DNA from: Dehalococcoidia bacterium
GTDB taxonomy: Bacteria; Chloroflexota; Dehalococcoidia; GIF9; AB-539-J10
Direction: 5' to 3'
Length of the DNA stretch: 57,712 nt
Assembly (NCBI GenBank): GCA_021162545.1
Contig: JAGGYM010000058.1
Location: forward strand, 1-57,712
Part shown: piece after piece, positions 23,271 through 32,112 of the stretch
How positions within the stretch are numbered: position 1 is the stretch's first letter
Layout of the letters: the number at the start of each line of letters is the position of its first letter
Notes under the pieces: generated by a model
Seen by the model: only the letters and a program-made list of their open reading frames with translations
Databases searched by the model: none
What the model was told of the DNA's origin: nothing
Translations under genes and position numbers: made by a program

Positions 23271-24572
23271 ATGAAAAGAAGATTACTGGCTGTTTTTACT
23301 GTTGTTTGTCTTATCGTGGTGGCACTGGCAGTGCCTTCTCTTGGCGCTCAGGAGCAGCAGACTATAGTTCTGGACAGGGCATCCATTCCAGGAATTTTGC
23401 CCGGCTCGAGCTTCTACTTCGTCAAGACCGTGGAGAGAACCGTGCACCTTGCTTTTGCCTTCAACGCTCCCAAGAGATCCGAACTGACGTCACAATTTGC
23501 CTTTGAGGATGCTTTGGCCATCGAAGAGTTATGCCAGATGAGAGAATATAGCCTTGCGGCGCAGCACTGTGACCAGTTCCTGAATCACTTTCAGGAAGCA
23601 GTTAGCTGGCTGGAGAGGACGATAGAGGAAGGGAAGGGCAACCAGAAAATGGTTGAGGAACTGAAGGAAGACCATTTTCGCCAGCAGCAGATTTTAGTCG
23701 ATGTGCTGGAGAAAATGCCAGAGGAGAAAAGCGGGGCAGTCTTCAATGCCATTGAAGGTTCAAACTGCAGCATGGAAGATGCCATCAAGACGGCCGTAGG
23801 AGAGCAGGAGGCGAAGCAATTTCGCCAGGAAGTCAACCTCCAGCTTGCCGATGTAAACGAGCTGATACAAACGCAAATCAGTGAGAAGCCGGAGACAGGC
23901 GAGCCCGAGGAGACACTACCGCTCAATCATGCACCGTCCATCGTCAATTTCCTGTCCGATGCGAAGCGCGTGGACTGCTTGGAAAAGTGCAATATTATCT
24001 GTGAGGCCCAGGATGACGATTACGACCCGTTGAGCTATGCGTGGTCAGCAAGCGGAGGCGATATCTCCATCACCGGTAAGGATCCAGTAGTTACCTGGAC
24101 TGCTCCAGAGAATGATGGCAAGTGTACGATCAGCGTGACGGTTAGCGATGGGAAAGGTGGAGAGACAACGGCATCACTGGACATTAGCGTGGCGACTGTT
24201 CCCCCTCTTACTATCGAGAAATTTCTCCTTACACCGGAGGACCCTGGTCATTTTACCATGCCAAACGCCTTTACTGAGAACTTTACCATTCTATGGAAGA
24301 AGAATTGCAGCATCGAATGCGTTATTACCGGTAGCCGCGATGTGAACTATGAGTGGTCGGTCAATCACGGCGATATCATTGCTAACGAGGCTGAAGCTAC
24401 ATGGATCGCACCCGATTACAAGACAGACATTACTACCGTCACCGTGGTCGTGACCGACGACTATGGCGGCAAGGTTACGGAGCAGATAACCTTCAAGGTA
24501 TCAGATTGCCCCGTCTGTTTCAGCCATGACTGTCTTGGAGAAGAGCTTCCGCTGGTTTACTACCCTGACTGA
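23271..24572 (+). CDS. Exported DUF5667 protein with two PKD-like domains
   Basis: A 433-residue secreted protein. Residues 1-26 form a signal peptide (cleavage near LGAQ). Residues 35-210 match DUF5667: PGSSFYFVKTVERTVHLAFAFN, then long charged helices with a coiled-coil look. From residue 225 two PKD/Ig-like modules follow (residues ~225-310 and 312-420), with SYAWSASGGDISITGKDPVVTWTAP and VNYEWSVNHGDI...ATWIAPD. The second has extra cysteines (CSIECVI, CPVCFSHDC). It likely acts at the cell surface; the function is unknown. The 3' end overlaps the DUF3795 fragment on the other strand by 72 bases. Confidence 0.75.
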   Translation: MKRRLLAVFTVVCLIVVALAVPSLGAQEQQTIVLDRASIPGILPGSSFYFVKTVERTVHLAFAFNAPKRSELTSQFAFEDALAIEELCQMREYSLAAQHCDQFLNHFQEAVSWLERTIEEGKGNQKMVEELKEDHFRQQQILVDVLEKMPEEKSGAVFNAIEGSNCSMEDAIKTAVGEQEAKQFRQEVNLQLADVNELIQTQISEKPETGEPEETLPLNHAPSIVNFLSDAKRVDCLEKCNIICEAQDDDYDPLSYAWSASGGDISITGKDPVVTWTAPENDGKCTISVTVSDGKGGETTASLDISVATVPPLTIEKFLLTPEDPGHFTMPNAFTENFTILWKKNCSIECVITGSRDVNYEWSVNHGDIIANEAEATWIAPDYKTDITTVTVVVTDDYGGKVTEQITFKVSDCPVCFSHDCLGEELPLVYYPD

Positions 24573-24692
24573 CCCGTATTTCAGTTTTTTCCTCAGGTCC
24601 CTGGACAGGTCGGCGATTTCGCCCTTGTAGTTGAAACAATCTCCGCAGTAGAGTCCGCAATAGCCAATGAGGTTCTCTCTGCCTTCGCTCAT
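24501..24692 (-). pseudogene. DUF3795 protein fragment
   Basis: The first 38 residues (LIGYCGLYCGDCFNYKGEIADLSRDLRKKL) match the N-terminus of DUF3795 proteins, which carry clustered cysteines and are usually 100-150 residues long. After this the frame loses similarity and ends in the 3' end of the convergent DUF5667 gene. AAGGAGTG stands at good distance before the ATG, so it may still be translated as a 63-residue product. The rest of the cysteine-rich domain is missing. It is read as a gene truncated by a deletion or rearrangement. Confidence 0.6.
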
Positions 24693-24744
24693 TTTTCTGT
24701 CACTCCTTGTTCTACAATTTCATGGCAGCAGATAGCGCGCAGAT

Positions 24745-25761
24745 TTAGATGTACCGGCCCACGGATTTAGCAATTGCTCTCAGTTTCTCCATCAGCCTGG
24801 AGAAATCCGAGGGTGTAAGGGCCTGCAATCCATCTACCAGAGCTTCTTTGGGATTGGGATGTACCTCGATGAGCAAACCGTCGGCGCCGGCGGCAATGGC
24901 TGCTTTGGCCATTGCCGGAACGAGGGAGTAATGCCCGGCAGCGTGGCTGGGGTCAACTATTAAGGGCAAGTGGCTGGATTTCTTGACCACGGGAATGGAA
25001 CTGATATCGAGGGAGAAGCGAATGCTGTTCTCGAAGGTCCTGATGCCTCGCTCGCAGAGAATTACCTTGTTGTTGCCCTCCGCCAGGAGATAGTCAGCCG
25101 CGGTGAGCCATTCGGTGACGGTGGCCGAGAGCCCCCGTTTCAGTACTGCGGGGCATTTCTTTTTGCCTACCTGCGTCAACAGGGCGTAGTTTTGCATATT
25201 TCGAGCCCCGATCTGAAGAACGTCGGCGTATTTAGCTACCTGATTGACGTCATGAGTATCCACCACTTCGGTGATGACGGGCACGCCAAATCGTTCCCTG
25301 GCCTGTGCCAGCAATTCCAGTCCTTTCTTCTCCAGCCCCTGGAAGCTGAAGGGAGAGGTGCGCGGCTTGAAAGCGCCACCTCGCACGATGCAGGCTCCGG
25401 CAGATTTGACGACCTCGGTGGCCTCCATCAGTTGCTCTTCGCTCTCCACGGCGCAGGGGCCCGCCATAATTACTATGCGCCTGCCCCCGATTTCGATGTC
25501 ACCAACGGACACTACGCTATCCTCCGCCTTGAATTCCCGCGAGGCGAGCTTGTAGGGCTTCATAATGCGGGATACGCTTTCCACGCCGGGGAGTACGGCG
25601 AAAATATCCGTGGACAGCTTTCCCGTATCCTTTCCCAGTATAGCCACCACCGCCTTGTCGGTGCCCGAGTTCAGCTGGACATCCAGGTCCAGCGACCGGG
25701 CCCGCTGTATCACCTCGTCTATTTCATCCTGAGTGGCATTCTTTCTCATCTCTACTATCAT
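24745..25761 (-). CDS. aroF: 3-deoxy-7-phosphoheptulonate (DAHP) synthase, AroAI-beta type
   Basis: Condenses phosphoenolpyruvate and erythrose-4-phosphate, the first step of the shikimate pathway. About 338 residues: an N-terminal ferredoxin-like regulatory domain (residues 1-70) and a TIM-barrel with MAGPCAVESEEQL, GGAFKPRTSPFSFQG, LQIGARNMQNY, LKRGLSATVTEW, LCERGIRTFE and VDPSHAAGH. The catalytic Lys, Cys, His and metal ligands are in these segments. The family is found with chorismate mutase in some species, but here none is fused. The ATG at 25761 has GGAGGTCG, so the track start at 25866 is too early. No other aro gene is adjacent. Confidence 0.95.
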   Translation of the reverse strand: MIVEMRKNATQDEIDEVIQRARSLDLDVQLNSGTDKAVVAILGKDTGKLSTDIFAVLPGVESVSRIMKPYKLASREFKAEDSVVSVGDIEIGGRRIVIMAGPCAVESEEQLMEATEVVKSAGACIVRGGAFKPRTSPFSFQGLEKKGLELLAQARERFGVPVITEVVDTHDVNQVAKYADVLQIGARNMQNYALLTQVGKKKCPAVLKRGLSATVTEWLTAADYLLAEGNNKVILCERGIRTFENSIRFSLDISSIPVVKKSSHLPLIVDPSHAAGHYSLVPAMAKAAIAAGADGLLIEVHPNPKEALVDGLQALTPSDFSRLMEKLRAIAKSVGRYI

Positions 25762-25923
25762 AACGACCTCCAATGGCGTAAGATTGCATTCTCTTTGTCT
25801 GGCCTTATGATAGGCAATTTGGGCGCACGAAGCAAATGGTCCACGCGTTGGAAAACGCCCTGGCACAGTGCCCTTTACAGGCTTATCACATGAGGTTGTT
25901 TGACGGTGGTGATACTCGATGCC

Positions 25924-27201
25924 TCACCGGCTAATGCTGCAATCCTTTCCGCTTTTTGACTGGCTCCTGCGGCGCAATACCAGTATAGCGGGCATCGATA
26001 TCGCATAGAGCGATAAGAAAATGATAAAAGCCCAGTGGTAACTACCGGTAACGTCATAGATGTAGCCTGCCATGAGGGGCCCGGTAGCAGTTCCAATGTG
26101 TTCCATCAGAAGCGCTGCTCCGAGTATGGCGCCATAGGAAGATAATCCAAAGGTAGTACTGGTAAGCATCGACAACGTTGGCAGCCAGCTGCCTGCCCCA
26201 ATCCCCATGACAATAGAATATATCCATATTAGAGACAGCGGCGAAGTCGGTTTTATGTTCATAATCAAAATTATGGCCACTATTTGAAGAGTGAGCCCGA
26301 TGGCACAAGCATACTTCGCCTGAATGCGGTCGCAAAGCCAGCCAAAGGCGAGTTTGCCGAAGGCGCTTCCCATGCCAACACATCCCAGGGCGCCAGCCAC
26401 CATCGCCGTGGGAAATCCGATATCTTCAAGATGGGGAGCCTGGTTTTGAATAACTCCTACGTGACAGAATGCGTTTAAGAGGAAAGACATCCCGATTAAC
26501 CAGAAGCTCAAAGAGGCAAAGGCCATCTTTGCGTTTGGTCCCGTGGTATTAACAAGTTCAGCATCCGGTGTCCCGTTTTCCTCCGGAGATGTTGCCCCAT
26601 CGGGGTAAAGTCCCATATCCGATGGCTTTGTCCTGATCACAAATAACGCTGTGGGAACAATCGTCACTATTATCAGCAATCCCATCGAAATATACGAGAT
26701 TCTCCACGACCACGTAGGGATGAGATAGCCTCCAACGAGCAGTGCTATCACCATGCCACCTATACCCAGTCCCGCTGACATTATGCCGATGGCCAGCCCT
26801 CTTCTCTTTTCGAACCAGTTGGAAACAGCAACGCTTGCGGGAGCTATGCCTATAGCTGCTCCACCAATTCCTGCGATGGCATAGCTAAGATAAAAATGCC
26901 ACAACTCCTGCATCAATCCCAGCAAGATAAAGCCAATCCCCATCATGAGAGCACCTGCGAAGATGACTCTTCTCACCCCATAGCGATCAACTATCCTGCC
27001 CACCACGGGAGAAAATATTCCCATGCTGAGAAAAAAAACGGTGAAGGCACCCATTATCTCGCCCCGGCCCCACCCCATGTCAGCTTCGAGGGGTTTGACG
27101 AACAGGCTGAAGGTGAAGAAACCGCACCCCTGGCTGATGAAGATGCACAGGAAGGCAGCAGCCAATACCCAGTAGCCGTAGAATATCTTCGGTCTTCTCA
27201 A
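25924..27201 (-). CDS. MFS transporter, OFA/monocarboxylate type, second copy
   Basis: A 425-residue 12-helix transporter of the same group as the one at 12913. It begins KIFYGYWVLAAAFLCIFISQGCGFFTFSLFVKPLEADMGWGRGEI and has NWFEKRRGLAIGIMSAGLGIGG after helix 4. The OFA family exports or exchanges oxalate, formate and other short acids. It is divergent from the formate dehydrogenase operon, with 281 bases between, so a role in formate movement is plausible (inference). The start is TTG at 27201, since an in-frame stop lies nine bases before it and no ATG is available. Confidence 0.85.
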   Translation of the reverse strand: MRRPKIFYGYWVLAAAFLCIFISQGCGFFTFSLFVKPLEADMGWGRGEIMGAFTVFFLSMGIFSPVVGRIVDRYGVRRVIFAGALMMGIGFILLGLMQELWHFYLSYAIAGIGGAAIGIAPASVAVSNWFEKRRGLAIGIMSAGLGIGGMVIALLVGGYLIPTWSWRISYISMGLLIIVTIVPTALFVIRTKPSDMGLYPDGATSPEENGTPDAELVNTTGPNAKMAFASLSFWLIGMSFLLNAFCHVGVIQNQAPHLEDIGFPTAMVAGALGCVGMGSAFGKLAFGWLCDRIQAKYACAIGLTLQIVAIILIMNIKPTSPLSLIWIYSIVMGIGAGSWLPTLSMLTSTTFGLSSYGAILGAALLMEHIGTATGPLMAGYIYDVTGSYHWAFIIFLSLYAISMPAILVLRRRSQSKSGKDCSISR

Positions 27202-27428
27202 GATGTGCTATTCTCCCATAGACTCATATTGTCGCCACCTATTGCACCGATGCTGATTACTCCGCAGAACAATCAACAGGGAAAACTTTTCCACGAAAAT
27301 CAATCTTAACATCAAAATCAAAGGCAATATATACCCCAAAACGACAAAACGCTCTTAATCATGACCTGCCGTAATCATTCACCGAAGAGTGGTATCAATT
27401 CACCTCAACTGCTACATGAAGCCCGCGC

Positions 27429-27456
27429 TGGACAAACAGTCGCTGAAAAGGATAAT
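27429..27456 (+). promoter_or_regulatory. Candidate promoter of the formate dehydrogenase operon
   Basis: TGGACA, 16-base spacer, GATAAT, about 27 bases before the ATG of the catalytic subunit. The -35 departs from consensus by one base, so basal activity should be moderate. Confidence 0.45.
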
Positions 27457-27482
27457 ATTACTTTCTTAAACAGGAGGTAAGA

Positions 27483-30400
27483 ATGGAGCTAACGCGCAGA
27501 GATTTCCTGAAGTTTTCTGGTGGTGGTGCCGCAGGGATTGCCTTCTTTGGGTTTCTTGACCCCGCCTCGCTTATTGAGGCGGCCCCTATGGATATCCCCC
27601 TCAGGAAAGAAAAAATCGGCGAGAAAACCACGATATGTCCTTATTGTGGTGTGGGGTGCAGCCTGATAGTGGCTGCTGTAAATGGTAAAGCCACAAACAT
27701 TGAGGGAGACCCTGACCATCCTATCAACCAGGGGTCGCTGTGCAGCAAAGGCGCTGCCGTCATTCAGGTGACCAATAATCCCAGGCGGATAGGCAGCGTT
27801 CTCTACCGGGCGCCGGGCGCATATGACTGGGAGGAGAAATCCTGGGATTGGGCTATAGACCGCATCGCCCGTAACATCAAGAAAACGCGCGATGAGAACT
27901 GGACTCATACCGATAGTAAGGGACGCGTTGTCAACCGCACCGAGGCCATAGCCAACGATGGCAGTGCGGTAGTTAACAACGAAGAGGCCTATCTGATAAC
28001 GAAGCTCTGTCGCACCCTGGGCCTGACCTACATCGAACACTGTGCCCGGCTCTGTCATTCTTCTACCGTTGGCGCTCTGGGCGCATCTTTCGGGCGAGGC
28101 GCAATGACCAACCACTGGATCGATCTTAAAAATGCCGACTGTATTATGGTAATCGGGAGCAATGCCGCGGAGAATCATCCGATATCCTTCAAGTGGATAA
28201 CCAAAGCGATGAAAGAGAGGAACGCCAAGCTCATCAGCGTTGACCCTCGCTTCACCAGGACATCTTCCAAAGCAGATATATATGCCAAAATGAGGTCGGG
28301 CACCGATGTGGCGTTCATCGGCGGGATGATCAAATATGTAATTGAAGACATAGAGAGTAATCCCGGCAACTACAATATGACCTATGTTAAACAATATACC
28401 AATGCGACTCTGTTGGTGGACCCCAAGTTTGAAGGGCCGGCAGACCTGGATGGCCTCTTTACCGGTTATGACCCGGCTAAAAGGGAATACGACAGGTCAA
28501 CGTGGGCATATCAAATGGACGATAAGGGAATTCCCAGACGAGACCTTTCCCTCAAGGACCCGAATTGCGTTTTCCAGATTCTTAAGAAGCACTTCGCCCG
28601 CTATGACGTGGACACGGTGTGCAGCATCACGGGAACTCCCAAAGACACCTACATGAAAGTTATCAAGACATATGCGGCAACAGGCAAGACGGGCAAAGCG
28701 GCCACGATCGTCTATGCTATGGGTGCGACTCAGCATACCAATGCCGTCCAGATGATTCGTTCGTACGCTGTATTGCAATTGCTGCTGGGCAATATAGGAG
28801 TGGCCGGTGGTGGAATCAACGCGGCCAGAGGACAATCCAACGTTCAGGGGTCAACCGACCACGCCATCCTCTACCACATCCTTCCGGGCTACCTCAAGAC
28901 ACCCAGCCCTGACGACGTAGACCTGGAAACCTATCTCAAGAATCACACGCCCACGAGCGATGACCCCGAGAGCGCTAACTGGTGGCAGAACTATAAGAAA
29001 TATATGGTTAGCCTGCTCAAGGCGTGGTATGGCGACGCGGCCGTAGCTCCCAACTTTGCTTATGAGCATCTGGCCAAAGTTGAAGGTGACCACTCCCATA
29101 TCGCCATAACTGAGGCGATACACAAGGGAATAATAAAGGGCCTCATCTCATGGGGACACAACACCGCCGTTTCCGGCCCCAACGGCAATATGGAAAGGGC
29201 CGACCTGGACAAGCTCGACTGGGTTCTAGTCTCGGAGCTCTGGGAATCAGAAACTGCCGCCTTCTGGAAAAGGCCGGGAGTTGATCCGGGCAAGATAAAT
29301 ACCGAGGTTTTTCTCCTTCCCGTCAAGGCGTCGATGGAAAAGGAAGGCAGCATTACCAACAGTGGCAGATGGAGCCAGTGGCGCTATGCCTGTTGCGATG
29401 CTCCGGGAATGGCGCAGACGGACCTCTGGGTATTTACCAGGCTCGTCGAGAAATTGAAAGAGCTTTATGCTCAAGAGGGAGGCACCTACCCCGACCCCAT
29501 TCTAAACCTGACATGGGATTACGGGCATGACCCCGATGTTCACCAGGTTGCCAGAGAAATCAATGGCTATGACCTTACCACGGGCAAGCTCCTTCCCAGC
29601 TTTACCAAGCTCCGGGACGATGGTTCCACGACCTCGGGCAACTGGCTCTACTGCGGCAGCTACACCGAAGCCGGCAACATGGCGGCACGGAGGGACCTGA
29701 CCCAGACACCATCCCAGGCAAACATCGGACTTTTTCCCAACTGGTCATGGTGCTGGCCGGTGAACCGCCGCATTCTCTACAACAGGGCTTCGGTTGACCT
29801 CGAAGGAAATCCCTGGAACCCGGAGGCAGCGGTGGTCATCTGGAATCCCCTGCTTTCGAAATGGGAGTGCGATGTTCCCGATGGAGGCTGGCCTCCGATG
29901 GCGAATGAAGGAACCCGGCTTCCTTTCATCATGACCTCTGAGGGCAGAGGGCATCTCTTTGTCCCGGGCAAGGCACTTAAGGACGGGCCCGTGCCGGAGC
30001 ATTATGAGCCATGGGAAAGCCCGGTGCAGAACCTTATGTCCGGTACTCAAAGCGACCCCGTGATTACAATATGGGATTCCGACATGGATTTCAAAGGCGA
30101 ACCTAATAAATATCCCATCGTTTGTACCACATTCCGTCTCTCAGAGCACTGGCAGGCAGGGCAAATGACGAGAAATTTGCCCTGGCTGGTAGAGCTCATG
30201 CCGGAGATGTTCGTTGAAGTGGGCGAGGAGCTGGCCAGGGAAAAAGGCATCGTGAACGGGCAGAAAGCCATTGTGGAGTCGGCCAGGGGAAAGGTCGAGG
30301 CGGTGGCTATGGTTACCAGGCGTTTTACGCCCTTCATGATTGGAGGCAAGAAAGTTCACGAGATTGGTATGCCCTGGCACTGGGGATACATGGGTTTATC

Positions 30401-30500
30401 CAAGGGCGATAGCGCCAATCTCCTTACTGCCAACATAGGTGATGCTAATACCACGATTCCCGAATACAAGGCCTTCCTGTGTGATATCAGACCGGGGTGA
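27483..30500 (+). CDS. fdnG: Formate dehydrogenase catalytic subunit, FdnG/FdoG type, Cys variant
   Basis: A 1005-residue molybdenum/tungsten-bis-MGD enzyme that oxidises formate to CO2. A Tat signal (TRRDFLKFSGGGAAG) shows export. The 4Fe-4S motif is CPYCGVGCSL...GSLCSKG near residues 52-88. The active-site position, selenocysteine in E. coli FdnG, is TGT cysteine in CARLCHSSTVGALGASFGRGAMTNHW near residue 190. The following His and the Arg of the active site are retained. Cofactor-binding segments continue to the C-terminus (PWHWGYMGLSKGDSANLLTANIGDANT). Length is about the same as FdnG. GGAGG precedes the ATG. First gene of an operon with beta, gamma and FdhE. Confidence 0.95.
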   Translation: MELTRRDFLKFSGGGAAGIAFFGFLDPASLIEAAPMDIPLRKEKIGEKTTICPYCGVGCSLIVAAVNGKATNIEGDPDHPINQGSLCSKGAAVIQVTNNPRRIGSVLYRAPGAYDWEEKSWDWAIDRIARNIKKTRDENWTHTDSKGRVVNRTEAIANDGSAVVNNEEAYLITKLCRTLGLTYIEHCARLCHSSTVGALGASFGRGAMTNHWIDLKNADCIMVIGSNAAENHPISFKWITKAMKERNAKLISVDPRFTRTSSKADIYAKMRSGTDVAFIGGMIKYVIEDIESNPGNYNMTYVKQYTNATLLVDPKFEGPADLDGLFTGYDPAKREYDRSTWAYQMDDKGIPRRDLSLKDPNCVFQILKKHFARYDVDTVCSITGTPKDTYMKVIKTYAATGKTGKAATIVYAMGATQHTNAVQMIRSYAVLQLLLGNIGVAGGGINAARGQSNVQGSTDHAILYHILPGYLKTPSPDDVDLETYLKNHTPTSDDPESANWWQNYKKYMVSLLKAWYGDAAVAPNFAYEHLAKVEGDHSHIAITEAIHKGIIKGLISWGHNTAVSGPNGNMERADLDKLDWVLVSELWESETAAFWKRPGVDPGKINTEVFLLPVKASMEKEGSITNSGRWSQWRYACCDAPGMAQTDLWVFTRLVEKLKELYAQEGGTYPDPILNLTWDYGHDPDVHQVAREINGYDLTTGKLLPSFTKLRDDGSTTSGNWLYCGSYTEAGNMAARRDLTQTPSQANIGLFPNWSWCWPVNRRILYNRASVDLEGNPWNPEAAVVIWNPLLSKWECDVPDGGWPPMANEGTRLPFIMTSEGRGHLFVPGKALKDGPVPEHYEPWESPVQNLMSGTQSDPVITIWDSDMDFKGEPNKYPIVCTTFRLSEHWQAGQMTRNLPWLVELMPEMFVEVGEELAREKGIVNGQKAIVESARGKVEAVAMVTRRFTPFMIGGKKVHEIGMPWHWGYMGLSKGDSANLLTANIGDANTTIPEYKAFLCDIRPG

Positions 30501-30572
30501 GGTGCGTAATAATATATAGAAAGGTCGTGATGTGACGAAAAATGGGTGTACCTGGAGCAATGGAGAAAGATA

Positions 30573-31379
30573 ATGGCTAAAGCGATGCTCAACGATGTTA
30601 CCATGTGTATTGGCTGCCGTGCATGTCAGATTGCCTGCAAGCAGTGGCATGACCTTCCTGCGGTAAAAACTCATAACCTGGGGACATTTGAAAACCCCCC
30701 TGACCTTTCGGCTGATACCTGGACCAGGATCCATTTCAGGGAATTCGATGACAATGGCACCTTGAAATGGCTTTTCAGCAAGCACCAGTGCCTGCACTGC
30801 ACAGAGGCATCATGCGTCGATGTCTGTCCTTCCGGCGCCCTCAAGCGGGACCCGCATTTCGGCTTCGTCACCTATAATGAAAACAGGTGTACCGGCTGCG
30901 GTTACTGCGTTGAGTTTTGCCCTTTCAAAATCCCCAGGATGGATGAACACGTCAGCAAGTTGCTGGGCACAGGGAAGATGGGAGGCAAGTGTGACTTCTG
31001 CTGCGACCGCGTGAGCAACGGTCTGGAGCCCGCCTGCGCCAAGGTATGCCCTACGGGAGCGATAAAGTTCGGTGAGAGGGATGCCCTGGTGATGGAAGGG
31101 AGGGAGAGAGTGGCAGCCTTGAAGGCGACTCATCCCGATGCCAATCTCTATGGAGAGTATGAACTCGGTGGCTTGCATATGCTCTATGTACTTGATAGGA
31201 AACCTGCGGTCTATGATTTCCCCGAGAACCCACAAAAGCCCGCTGCTGCCACCTCGCTGCCCATTGAGAAGTGGACCGGCATCGGTCTCGGTTTGCTGGC
31301 GGGTGCAGGTATCCTGACGGCATCGGTGGTTGCCCGGGCAAGGATGATTCAAGAGGAGAAAGAAAATGGCACAGAATAA
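30573..31379 (+). CDS. fdnH: Formate dehydrogenase iron-sulfur (beta) subunit
   Basis: A 268-residue protein carrying four 4Fe-4S clusters. The cysteine groups are CIGCRACQIACKQW, CLHCTEASCVDVCPSGAL, CTGCGYCVEFCPF and CDFCCDRVSNGLEPACAKVCPTGAI. The C-terminal helix (GIGLGLLAGAGILTASVVA) anchors it, as in FdnH. It passes electrons from the catalytic subunit to the cytochrome b subunit. The ATG at 30573 follows GGAGAAAG; the track start at 30546 is too early. Its end overlaps the gamma gene by 14 bases. Confidence 0.93.
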   Translation: MAKAMLNDVTMCIGCRACQIACKQWHDLPAVKTHNLGTFENPPDLSADTWTRIHFREFDDNGTLKWLFSKHQCLHCTEASCVDVCPSGALKRDPHFGFVTYNENRCTGCGYCVEFCPFKIPRMDEHVSKLLGTGKMGGKCDFCCDRVSNGLEPACAKVCPTGAIKFGERDALVMEGRERVAALKATHPDANLYGEYELGGLHMLYVLDRKPAVYDFPENPQKPAAATSLPIEKWTGIGLGLLAGAGILTASVVARARMIQEEKENGTE

Positions 31380-32109
31380 GAAGCAAAGAGGCCTGATACC
31401 ATCCGCCTTTCATACTATCGGCGATGTTGCCGGTACATTTCTCTTCAACTATCTTTTCGACGATCCCGAGAGAAAGGGCGTTATGCGCTTCAGCTTTCCG
31501 GCAAGGACCTTCCACTGGACAGTGGTGATTTTGGTCATGTTGCTGGGGCTGACAGGCCTGATTCTCTTCGTGCCCGGTTGGGGAGTGGCCTCGGTGGCGG
31601 GGTGGACGCGCATCGTTCACCGGATTTGCGTTTACATATCCGCCGTTGTTCTGGTAATTTACTTCATCACTTACCGTCAAAGCTGCCTGGCATATCTGAA
31701 GGAAGCTTTTACCTGGACGAAGGCCGATCTCGGATGGGTGAGAGCAGCGGTTGATTATTACCTTGGTGGTGATGAGAGCAAAATGCCTCCCCAAGGACAC
31801 ATAAATCCCGGCCAAAAGATATGGGAGCTCATTACCGTCGTCTGTGGAGCTCTTTTCATCATCACGGGGGCCGTGATGACCTTTGCCAAAGGCGCTGTAG
31901 CTCCGGGCGTCTTCCAGTGGTGTGTCTTTACTCACGATATCGCCTTCATCGTCGGTGGTGCCATGCTGATAGTACATATCGTGCTTGGCACGCTGCATCC
32001 CAGGATGAGCGAATCCCTTCGCTCGATGATAACGGGGAAGATATCCGTGCACTACGCCAAGAGCCACTATGGCAAGTGGTACGACAAGATAGCGGAGAAG
32101 CAATCTTAA
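31366..32109 (+). CDS. fdnI: Formate dehydrogenase cytochrome b (gamma) subunit
   Basis: A 247-residue integral membrane cytochrome b-type subunit with four main helices. FPARTFHWTVVILVMLLGLTGLI contains the first heme histidine; further candidate heme-ligand histidines are in WTRIVHRICVY, CVFTHDIAFIVGG and MLIVHIVLGTLHP. It receives electrons from the beta subunit and reduces membrane quinone or another carrier. The N-terminus is extended by about 40 residues over E. coli FdnI. It overlaps the beta gene and is followed by fdhE after three bases. Confidence 0.9.
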   Translation: MAQNKKQRGLIPSAFHTIGDVAGTFLFNYLFDDPERKGVMRFSFPARTFHWTVVILVMLLGLTGLILFVPGWGVASVAGWTRIVHRICVYISAVVLVIYFITYRQSCLAYLKEAFTWTKADLGWVRAAVDYYLGGDESKMPPQGHINPGQKIWELITVVCGALFIITGAVMTFAKGAVAPGVFQWCVFTHDIAFIVGGAMLIVHIVLGTLHPRMSESLRSMITGKISVHYAKSHYGKWYDKIAEKQS

Positions 32110-32112
32110 AAA

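Noticed and set aside
24970-25893. A 307-codon plus-strand ORF opposite DAHP synthase
   Set aside because: DAHP synthase on the minus strand explains the codon pattern fully.
27489-28394. A 301-codon minus-strand ORF inside the formate dehydrogenase gene
   Set aside because: It is a shadow of the clearly coding plus strand; it has no recognisable family or ribosome site.
27483-30500. Selenocysteine in the formate dehydrogenase
   Set aside because: The codon at the active-site position is TGT and no in-frame TGA exists in the 1005-codon frame.
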